This document shows positions 28,235-40,200 of a DNA stretch of 64,000 bases, in pieces. The translations under genes and the position numbers were made by a program. A model generated the notes under the pieces. That model was not told the DNA's origin and searched no databases. It saw nothing but the letters and a program-made list of their open reading frames with translations. Numbering within the stretch: the first letter of the stretch is position 1; each line of letters begins with the position of its first letter. Source of the DNA: Zygaena filipendulae (lineage: Eukaryota > Arthropoda > Insecta > Lepidoptera > Zygaenidae); NCBI GenBank assembly GCA_907165275.2, contig OU015650.1, positions 10,880,001 through 10,944,000 of the forward strand. Reading direction: 5' to 3'.

Positions 28235-31200
28235 CTGCACCCATGATAAAGTCACTAGTTCAGTTTACAAGATAATCTTTAGTGAGATCATTGACCGACA
28301 TCACGTTAAAAAAGAACTTTTACCTTTTTAACTGGGATGGTATGGGAAAATCTGGTAACATCAAATACAAGGAGACTGTCGTTAGAATCATGCTCGGTAA
28401 CCACGATACAAGATAATATTATAATAACATAGTGTACTGTGTAGGATCGAGAATAATATTTTGTTGTGAAATGTTATTATTATTACATACTAGTTGTGCT
28501 CACGGTTTCACCTGAGTGAGTTGGAAACATGGAAGATTTTATATTTATTTATTATTATTATTTATTTAGATGCGTTCTATAGTAAGTCATTAGGGATTTC
28601 ATATTTGCTTTTAGTTCCTCCACCGTAACAGTCCAGCTTAAATTAGCTTTAATTCTCACCCATGCGTCGTAATTTAAATGTTTTTTCTTGTGGTTTCGCT
28701 CTTGCGGGTCCCATAAAATTGGTTCAGATTCATAATTTTGTCTGAATTCTAATACTCCAATCCATAATTTACAAGTTTAATCAAACACGTTCAAACCGCT
28801 CGGCGTCTCGTAGCCAACTAAAACGCGCGAAGTGTAGCCAACCACACGAACTTTGTCCCGACAAAACCCTTTGATGTGCGGCAATTTACTGACAGCGGCG
28901 CGAAGCCACCGTGTATTCGCAAAGATGATTCGCGATAGGACGAATTCTGTGAGTACTATGAGTACAGTGAGTACTGTGAGTACAGTGAGCACTGTGAGTA
29001 CAGTGAGTACTGTGAGTACAGTGAGCACTGTGAGTACAGTGAGTACTGTGAGTGCTATGAGTACTATGAGTACAGTGAGTACTGTGAGTACAGTGAGTAC
29101 TGTGAGTACAGTGAGTACTGTGAGTGCTATGAGTACTATGAGTACAGTGAGTACTGTGAGTACAGTGAGTACTGTGAGTACAGTGAGTACTGTGAGTGCT
29201 ATGAGTACAGTGAGTACTGTGAGTACGGTGAGTACAGTGAGTGGTGTGAGTACTACGAGTACTGAGTAGCGCGACTGACTCGTGGCGGTTGGTGGGCGTG
29301 GCGGGGTCGCGCGCCGCCGCGCCGCCGCCCGCCGGCCGCGAGTAGCCCAGCGTGATCTCCGTCAGCGACTGCTGCCCTGCACACACAACGACAGGCTACG
29401 TCACTCAATTTTAGTTTTCAGACCATCGTCGCGTCGTGTGGATTAATAAAAAATATTGGACACGTATTTTATCTACTTTTTTTCCTAGTAGGTAGTAAAA
29501 AAATAATAGTACATTGAGACGAAATGTCGCGAGACGTCATGAATTACAGACACTTTCACGAGCCCTCAATATTGAAATTAAATATTGCATAGGAAAAATT
29601 TCCAAGGGTACAGAAAAGGACATAGGATCCTTTTTTATTCTGGAATTCCTGCTGGTATTGTATAAAGTACTGAGAAAAATATTCAGCAACCATAACCATT
29701 GCAATAACCAAAATCAAATGTGTTGTGCAAGAATCACCGGCGACACTGGTTTTGTTTCCATACTATTATTGAGTACTAAATTACTACTTCATTTTCTTAG
29801 CTTTTTTATTGTAATATTTTGATTTAATTCAATTTAATCTCTTAAATTTAAAGCTGATGATTTAATTTGATAATTTTGCATGTCACCTAATGACAGGACA
29901 TGATGACAATTTTACTCTTATATTATGTACCATCATTACAAGCTATATCTTACGCAAATAAATAATTCATTATTTATTATATATATTATATTATTATTAT
30001 TATTATTATTATCTGTCCCGCGACCGTACCGGTGGTCCTGGGGTCGAGCGACTTGATGACCTCCTTGGCCTTCTCCACGCAGCGCTTGTACTTGTCCTCG
30101 GTGGCGAGCAGCTCCGCGTCGCGCGCCGCCAGCTCCTCGCGCAGCTTGCCCGCGCGCCGCCGCTCCTCCGCCAGCGCCGCCTGCAGCTCCTCCACTTGCA
30201 GCGCTGCCGCACACAATACACTCACTGAGGCGAACCCTTATTACTACATATTTTAAGACAATATGGCTCAAGCTAAGTCACTGGGCTGTATTAAATTGTA
30301 AAATTATGTTCAATAAAGAATTTTTAAAAACAAACAAACAAAACTGAGGCGAACCCGCAATGTTTGTTATTATAGTTGTTGTATACGTGTTGTCATTTTT
30401 GTGATGTGTCAAATAAAGCTTTTTCAATTTCGATTTCACTGTTGCTGCGTGAAGAAACTCATGCGGGAACTCCGACAGTACCACGGGTGAAACCGCGGAG
30501 GACAGCTAGTCTATACTAATATTATAAAGAGCTAAAGTTTGTGACGTTGTAGGGGTTAAAGGAAGCTACAGTGATCCTAAGCGACATATGATACTTTTTA
30601 TCTTGGGATTCCCGCTGGAACTCCGAAAGTACCGCGGGGGACAGCTAGTTTCTAATATTTTGGCGCCTGAAACGCTTGCGATTTTCAATACATATCATAT
30701 ACTGAACACAATCTCTACTCTGTACTCTGTAACATCCCAAGTAGGGAGTGTCGCTGGTATAGAGCGTACAAGGAGTAAAGCGTGCATATTTACACTTGCG
30801 CTGGCTGTCCTCGATGGCGGTGGCGAGGCGCGGGTGCGGCGCCTCGAGCGTGGCCTCGAGCTGCATGATGCGCTTGTTGGCCTCGCGGTTCATGGCGCGC
30901 TGCTTCTCGAGCCGCGCCGCGTAGTCTTCCAACAGGGTCTGCGCAAGCGGCACCACGCAACTTAATATAGAGCATGCAAAACAACACGAGAGCACCCGAG
31001 AGCTAAATCTCATCATCACCATACCAGCAGAAAGACCTTTACTGCTGGACATAGACCTCCCCCCCAAGGATCGCCACAACGACCGGTCCTACGCTTCCCG
31101 CATCCAAGAGCAAGCAAGAACTAAGTCTAAGTTCTGTCAACAGGCATGATGTCGGAGTATGAACATAAAAAGTCAATATTCTATTTAGTCTGGCTGTTAG

Positions 31201-34200
31201 ATAATAAAACAAATAATAGACGCGTTATTTTTTTTTGCTTTTCCATTTTAGTGAAATAATATTTCGTTAGCTTTAGGTGTGGGGCTCGTGACGTAGTAAC
31301 TAAGTATAAAGTGTACCAAGGCGTGACGTCACACGAGACCAATGTATCGCCGTACCATCCTAACTAAGATTATGAACGGGATGATCAATTTAATTGTAAA
31401 ACTTTCATATCTTAAATACTCAACGGATCCACACGAAATTTTGCATAGGTACACGTTGTCAAGGGTACTTTTTAGCTCGGAATTCCCGCGGTAACGCCGA
31501 AATTACCGCGAGCGAAACCGCGAGGACCAGCTAGTAGTATCATAAAACCAAGGGCAGCTCGCACCTGCACGGAGGCGTGGTCCGCCTGCGCGCCCTGGCT
31601 CTGCCGCAGCAGCTTGTTCTCGTGCTCCAGCCGGATGAGCCGCTCGCTCAGCTCGCCGGGGATCAGCTCGCGGGACACGTTCGCCTCGCTGGCGCCTGCA
31701 GCCAACACCCAAGCAACCCGTCACTCACACTATACACACTACAGTCAATAATTCGTGCAGCTAAAATGACAAGAGATTATTGTGTACAAACTGTGGTTTC
31801 TATCGCTTGCTGTATCTTGGTAACAGTTTATTGCAGCGGAATAAAAATGCCTAAGTTCGGTCCAAATTAGTTGAGTCTTTTTTTGTATTAGCATTTATAT
31901 ACATACCAGGAGACAAATATAAAAAATTCTAAAATACTCGATCTCATAAAGCATATCCCAGTCGTGCAGCAGCGCGTCCCGCTTGTGCAACATCGTGTTC
32001 TGCTCGTGCAGCAGCACGTCCCGCTCGTGCAGCAGCGCGTCTCGCTCGCGTAATAAAGCCGGCACCCACCGACGATGACGGTGGGGCATCGCAGCTTATC
32101 GACGGTCTCCTGCAGCTCGTCAGCGATCTCCTGCAGCGTGTCCCGCTCGTGCAACAGCGTGCCTCGCTCGTGCAGCAGCACGTCCCGCTCGCGTAATTGA
32201 GACATTACTCACCGGTGATGATGGTGGAGCAGCCCAGCTCGTCGATGGTCTCCCGCAGTGTATCCCGATCGTGCAGCAGCGCGTCCCGCTTGCTTTATAT
32301 AACCGGTACTCACCGGCAGTGATGGTGGAGCAGCGCAGCTCATCGACGGTCTCCCGCAGCGTGTCCCGCTCGTGCAGCAGCGTGTCCCGCTCGCGCTGCA
32401 GCGTCACCGCACGACTGCTCAACTTCTTGTTTTCAATCTCCAGCTTGTCCGCCTTTGTGATCTCTGCGTCTAACTTCTCGTTCAAATCTGTCACCTACAA
32501 TACGTTCACAGTGTGAAACACGAGTTGAGTGGCAAAGGAATTTCATCCTATGCGCCATATTGCAATTTACCGTTATCCTTCTGTTTCACATTACATCACT
32601 CACATTAATCATAAGCTTTACATTCGTTTCACCCACGTTAACTTCGAGGTCCCCGCGGGAATTCAGGGATAAAAAGTAGCCTATGTCCTTCTTTGTACAC
32701 AACTGACAATGTGTATGCAAAATTGAGCCGTTATGGCGTGGCGTGAAAGCGTAACATAACAAACCCACATTCGCATTGATAACAGTGACGATTAGTTTTG
32801 AATTTATCAAAAAGTTCTTTCTTTTTTACTTTATCTCAATTTTTTATTGGACAATCAAGTCTCTTCAGGGCGCGGCGGTACCTGTTTCTTGTATATGTCG
32901 AGCTGCGCGCGGATGGCGTTGGCGCGCTGCGCCGCCTGCTCGTACTCGATGCCGCGCTGCACGTGCTCCGTGTTTGCGCGCTCCAGCAACTTCACCTGCC
33001 AACACACACATTTATTGACCTGGGCGTTTATGGGCTTTCAATAGAGTTTAATTAAACCCGGTGGTCGGGCTTAAACTCGGGTTAATTGCCCATCTATATT
33101 TACATTACACTTTTGCCTATCGTTATTTACAAACACGTACTCGGAATACAGAGTGCAGACTTTAAGAGTATCTACCTAACTACCTACTTTTTACTTAACA
33201 CGGACCCTAGAACCAGTGAAGAGCAGAATAAGCGTTCCGTTCGCGGCGGGCTCGGACCTGTCGTTTGAGGTCCACGTGCTCCTCCATTCGCTTCTTGTAT
33301 GAGGCGACGGTAGCCTCGAGCGACGCCGCCTTCGCAGCGGTCTCGCGCAGCGCGTCCACCTCGTCCTTCAGCACCACGTTCTCCGACGCCGCTATCTGCA
33401 ACCGCACAAGTCACAGTGTCCTTTCATACAATGCACACATTACTTTTGCAAGGTTGGTACGTAAATACACGAAAAAATATGCCCGAATTCAAAAATTCGA
33501 ATTCATTTCGAATTCAAAATTTATTTAAAACTAGCTTTTCCCTGCAGTTTCACCTGCGTTATTAAATGGAGAGTTCCGGTGAAATCCATTCTTAGCTGAC
33601 GTTTTCTGCCTATAAACTATGTGTTTGGCAAACAGCTTCAATGGTAGTCGTTTTCGAGATTTCGTGTACATACCTACATACCAGATTGAAAAGAAATACA
33701 AAATCGAATAGAAGAATCTAACGGAATACTCACGGAAAGTTCGGAATTAACGCGGATGAAACCGCGGGGAACAGCTGGGACAATAATAAACTTCGACGGT
33801 CACGATAATTTTTCTTAGTATGTAGGTACTGTGTATAGCGTATAGCATGCAACCGACCTGCAACTCCTCGTTCCTGAGCTTGAGCAGCGCGAGCTCCCGC
33901 TCGAGCGCGGCGGCGCGCGCGCGCTGGTCGTCGCGCTGCAGCTCCACTTTGTCGAGTTCGTCCTTGAGCGCGTCGAGCCGCGCGCGCATCGTGCTGTAGC
34001 GCAGCGTGCCCGCCAGCGCGGGGCCCAGCGACGCGCCGCCCTCGCCCACGCCCGCCGCCGCGCCGCCCTCGCCCTCGCCCTCGCCGCCCTCCGCCGCGGC
34101 CGCGTCGCGCGCCGCCGCCGACAGCCGGCTCACCTCGCCCAGCAGTGTCATCTTCTCCTCTTGCAGGATTCTCACCTGTTACGTACACATTTATACCCAA

Positions 34201-37200
34201 TCACAATGACTAAATCTACACAGTGTTTACAAAGCATATGCATCAAGTAGTGCAAGTATTATAAATCGCCAAAAACATAAATGTAAAAAAGGAGAGCCAA
34301 GTTCAATACAAAAATTATGCTTGACTGTGGGCTTCGCCGCAAAAAGAGTGGAGATCTAAATGAGTGCCAAGTTATTTAAAAAAGTAGTTTAGATTTGACT
34401 TGGCCAGTTTTCATTACATCAGTCATTTTATAAATTTATTAAACATTTTTAATTCTGATAAAAACTGGCCAAGTCAAATCTAAACTACTTTAAGATCTTA
34501 CATTTTTAAATAACTTTTTAAAAATGTAAGTAACTAACTAATAACTTTAAAATTTTTGTATTGAACTTGGCTCTCCTTTACATTTATGTTTTTGGCGAGA
34601 TATCATTACTTTTTGTATAGAATATAACAAATACACGCTGAACAACACACCGTTGGCCGGTTGTTTAGCGCGTATACAAGTTTTTTGTATGGAGACACCA
34701 CTTATTTTTTGACTTTTTTTTTTATTTCTGGTTTAAGAATCTTTATTATCCTCAAAAGATTAATATAATCACTTACATGAGAATATACGAACATAATTAT
34801 AACAAAAAGTAGTGAGCGGTAGGTAGAATACTTATAATAACTTATTTTTAGATTTTTTTCTATGCTTACACATAATTACCGAGCTGGATTCCAAATTTCA
34901 TCCTTCTAGGTCATCTGAAAGTAGGTTAGATTTAGGAACTATATGTCAGTCAATCAGTCAGTGCTAATATTTACGACTTTTTGACCTTCATATCTTTATA
35001 ACCGTTTGAGCTAGCTTCATGAAAATTTGGTTTCTACATGTCCTTATGGATATAATTAAACACTTAGTTTTATGTGTTTACGTTAAAGAGGTTTTGAGTT
35101 ATAGAAGGGTTAAAAAGTAGCACCAAGTGGTTCGTGTAATACACTCGGCGCTGGCTAGCCAGTTCCTTTGCTTGAACTTGGCTTGACACGCTGCCGCGTG
35201 TCTAGATATGAATATAGTCTGTAGAAAAGTCAAAGTGAGAGCGGAGCGTATCAGGTACATATCGGAGAAAGACAGAGGTATTTTATCGGAACCGAAGTTA
35301 AAGAGTCGAAGTTGTTTTTAGGGTTCCGTATCCAAAGGGCAAAACGGGATCATATTAGTAAGACTTCGCTATCCGCCCGTTCATCCGCCCGTCCGTCCGT
35401 CCGTCCGTCTGTACATCTGTCACCAGGCTGTATCTCATGAACCGTGATACATACTACAGTTAAAATTTTCATAGATGATGTATTTCTTTTGCCTTTATAA
35501 GAACAAATACTAAAAAAACAGAATAAAATAAATATTAAAGGGGACTCCACAACAAACGTGTTTTTTGCTAGTTTTTTTAGATATCACACGCGCCCTTCGA
35601 TCATCGTAACACTCCATAATATTACCGTAACACTTTATTGAAAAAAGCTAGCATATAGCATTAAGTTTCAAAAACTAGTCAATACCAAATCAAACATATT
35701 TTTACTAGCAGTTTAAAAACGCGAGATTTAAGGAACCCCTTGCATAAACGAAAGTCACGAGAACGCAGTCCTGCCGATAAGCGATTTATAAAATGCATAA
35801 CAAAATGATGAAATAATATGAGTTTTAAATTAATATAGTAAAGGCCGCGTGTGCATTACTTTCAAAGCATGGACAATTGAAAGGATCAAGTAACACATCC
35901 GTACCAGGATAATCAACTAGGTAAGTTTATTAAACTTCTCACTCAATGTTTAAAGTTGACCTTGAACACTTTAACGTGCTATGATAACAATACTCTATCG
36001 GTCATTAACTAACAACTACTCTGTAATACACTTTTATAATACGTAATATGTCAAAGCAACCTTATACATATAGCTACAGCAGGGGTAGTGTTAATTCAGG
36101 AAATTCATAAATATCTCTCGTTTTGTTACTTCAACATAGATCATTAATTTACGAATCTTGTATTTCCATTTTTCATGGCACATACGTTTACGTATAAATT
36201 AAAACCGCTCCTTAATCGCGGTTTATGATTGCGGATCAACAACATGGACTGAGAGGAATTTGAAGGTATTTTCACTTATTAAAAAGCAAAATTTCTATTT
36301 GGAATTTAAAATAATAATTTTGATCTGTGATAATCCAGAAAAGCTAAGATTCAATTAAATTATAATTGTGGCCCCGTTAAAATCAAACGATCGCGCTTTT
36401 TCACTTTTACCATCGTAGTTAGGTATATTAGTATAAATAAACAACGAAAACCACAACACAGAAGGCCTTTCTCTCTGCAGAAAAATTTGGTATGATTAAT
36501 TTTTTAAATCAATTAGCATAAAATTTCACATTGTTTTTTTTTACTACTAACACGTGTGACCGAGTGTTGTGACTCTTGCTCACCTGCGTATCGAGTTCAT
36601 GGCACCTCTGCGCGAGGGCCTCCTTCATGTCGGCATCGGTCTGCTCCGCCGCCACCGCCTCCGCCTGCACAGTGCTGCGCGTCTGACCCAGCGTTAGTGT
36701 CTCCAGCTCCTTCACACAACAACAACAACAACAACTGACGCCACAACTTCACAATTCTGCCGCGCTATATTCTCCTTCACAACAACGAACCCGCCCGTAC
36801 ACTGCTATGATACGATCAGACCACTATTTACGACCACACCACAATGCAGCGGCTCGTACTCCACAATAGACAAATGTTGACTAACGACTCACATCGCACT
36901 AGATATTCTCGTGATCCAAGGATATTAAATAGCGTAACTAAAATATACAGTTACTTTAACGTACCAAGAAATGAGCATAGCACTTCGAAAGCGACGTTGC
37001 GTAATAAAATAATACAATATTAGACTTTTTTTTTATACCGCAACTCATACACGTAGTAGTGCATTATAATATTGACCGCCTTGTCTGAGGTCGGTATGTG
37101 TAACTCGATTATACATAGTACAGTGTATGAAAGCAGTTGAGCAGATTGAACTGTCTTTCGTAATAACAATGCGTTAGTATGTAACATTTGAACGAAGTTT

Positions 37201-40200
37201 CGTAAGTCGATCAGTTTATTTAACTCCCTTTTAACCGCAAAAACAATATCGTGTGTTTTCATTAAAAAGAAATCGGTATAGGAGAATAATATGTCAAGTA
37301 GGTTAGTACTATAATAATTTTTGATGATAATTCTGCTTCAGCATTTGAACTTGATACCTATCAAACAGTTTAAGCACGTATTCATTACTAGCTGTGCCCC
37401 GCGGTTTCACCCGCGTGAAAAGTTTTTATATAACAACTTTTTTTCCCGATATCCGATTTGAATGAAACAAAGCCTATATGTAGCTCCAGGTTAAGCTTAA
37501 TCTACCCGTGAAAACCGCATGACACTCTGTTCAGTAGATGCGGAGATTATCGCGAACAGACAGACAGACAGACAGAAAAGCAGTTTAAAAACTCTTTTTT
37601 GTGGTTGATTACTCTTCTTTTATCGCCCCTGTCAATTTTTCTTAAAAATATTCAATGTACAGAATCGTGAATTCTACTCTTATTATAGTATAGATAGTTA
37701 AAGTATAATACGATGTGACACGACGGTTTGATTAGATATAGACATTGCATCTACAAATGCTAAGTGCTTTGCTAATTTTTGGCCTATATTTATATAGTCA
37801 TAAAAAAATTATACTTGTATGTAAATCGACTCCTTTTTATTTCCGTACTAGCTGTTCCCCACAGTTTCACCCGCGTTATTTTCGGAGATCCCCGGGATTA
37901 CGAGACACAAGTACTACCCCATATTTTATTCTGTACCTACCCTTCACAACGTGTAGGTAGTATGCAAAATTTAATACAGTTTCACCCGCGTTAATTTCGG
38001 AGTTTCCGCGGGAATTCCGGGACAAAAAGTACCCTACGTCCTTCTCTGTATCCCTGACAACGTTTATGCAAAATTTCATAGTGATCCGTTAAGCAGTTGA
38101 GGCGTAAAAGCGTAACAAAAAAACAAACCAACTCACTTTCGCATTTATATGTATTATTAGTAAGGATTATAATAATATTATCATTGTAATAAAGGAAAAA
38201 TCAGACTAGCAAAAATTGTTAACTTTTTGATTTTATTTTTTTAATAATCTACGGGTGTAAAAAATTAAAAAATTTCATCAATAAAACATTAACATTTATC
38301 TTTCAATGACTAACGACTTTATTATGAGCTAGCATAATTATATAAACGAAAAGCCTACCTGTATAGCCTGCATTATTGATCGTTGACACGATAACTCCAG
38401 GTCCATGATACGAGTGATGTATTCCTCTTTCTGAATACAATTAACGGCACAACCTATTTATTAATAAATAAAACAATAATTTAAATAAACGAAAATAAAC
38501 ATTTTTCAATGTATTTACTTAAGTAACAAAATAAAAAGAACAGTTCGTACTAAACATGCAAAAGTGAATTGGAATACTGTGCCAAAAATAAATTTTAACT
38601 ACCCACAACCTTGATTTTAATTACATAGTTACTTTTAATCAGTTTAGTCAAGGCTAATGTTGCTTACCCACATGAAATCTTTTTTATAAATAAAACGAAC
38701 ACTTTTATTTTTGAGATTAAAAATGAAATAGAAAGGGTTATTTATACTTTGTAACATGTTACTTACTAAGGACAAGTTGTAACAATCTCCCCAAATCTGA
38801 AGGGTCTGCATTTTCAGCTATATTTACAACATCTGGCCTGGAGAACTCTTGTAAACTTAAATTCAGTATATCCTGATGATAATCTGCAAAATAATTGGAA
38901 ATGAAATGTTCTACAATCAAAATTTCATGGGACCACTGGAACTTGAGGGATTTAATGATAATAATATCTCATTTTTACAAAAGAATTATATTAAGGATAT
39001 TTTTTCTATGCAACACCAGTGAAGTACTTGGTAATTTTTGTGAACATGCTGCTTATCTAGTTTCATAAGCATTGCAACCAAAGGGGTAAAAATTTACCTA
39101 TTTTTATAAATTACAACTAAATTACACAGTGGCTTACTCTCAGTAAACTGTCAAGAATGTCCCAGTGTTTCTGATATCTGAGTGCAAATGCGAGTTCAGC
39201 CTTATGGGCACGGTGGGCATGCCAGCCACAACCCTAATTGAGGTTTATCAGCTAGGGTTATATTTTATCAAAAATTGATTAAAAAAAATGAATGATGAAT
39301 TGAGCATGTGGTTTGGAACGCGATATCCCTATTATACTTTCAAGCCATAAGAGTGTCATCTCATCAGTTTAGTAGTTTGGATGTTGTGATATCAAACAAA
39401 AACTTTTGTAGTTTGAGCCAACAGACTAGTATTTTAAATATTTATTACTAGCTGTTCCCTGTGGTTTTACCCTCGGTAATTTCGAAGTTGCCGCGAGAAT
39501 TGCGGGATAAAAATACCCTATGTCCGTCTTGGTACCCCTGACAATATGCTTGCAAAATTTCATGAAGTTAAGGCTTGAAAGTGTAACAAATAAACAAAAG
39601 TACACAGGGTACATTTTATGCGGGTATCCCCGTGTCACCTCCGAAATTAATGCGGGCAAAACTGAATTAAATTTTGCATACTACACTTGGTCAGGTGTAC
39701 AAAATAGGATATAGGGTACTTTTATCCTAGAGCTACAAAATTGATGCTGGTGAATCCGCAGGGAACAGCTAGTATAATGATAATTATTGGAAGTGTCAGA
39801 AATAGTATTTTGTTACGCTTTCGCACCTTAACTACTTAACCAATCATCATAAAATTTTGCATACACGTTTTCAGGGGTACAGAGGAGTGAGGACATAGGA
39901 TGCCTTTTATTCCAGAATTCCCACAGTATCTCCGAAATCAACACGGATTAAACTGGGGGAAATAGCTAGTTATAAATAAAATTAAATAATCATCATCAAT
40001 CCCATTTCGTCCCACGCCGGTCTAAAGAACTGGTTGTATGGGGAACTATGCAGTTGTAAACTCTCTCTCTGATAGAGGACTCCCTGAGGGATCTGTAATA
40101 TGTCAGGCCATTCTTGATAACTATGAGTAAGCCGCTGTAGATATTAGTGGTAATAATTTTTCACAAAACTTTAAATTTGTTTAAACTATAATAACAAAAA

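Noticed and set aside
27662..28275. Several long overlapping open frames on both strands in the GC-rich block
   Set aside because: Only the minus frame ending at 27,871 contains conserved Hook sequence; the others are repetitive Arg/Ala/Gly translations caused by very high GC content.
28853..29386. Open frames encoding (STV)n on plus and (THS/THC)n on minus, and the idea of a CRISPR-like array
   Set aside because: They are translations of a 9/18-bp minisatellite. Units are directly adjacent with no spacers and the genome is eukaryotic, so neither coding nor CRISPR applies.
31888..32205. Open frame with repeated CCTSGT/LLHER strings as a separate gene
   Set aside because: It is the intronic tandem copy of hook exon 9, read through splice donors and in shifted frames.
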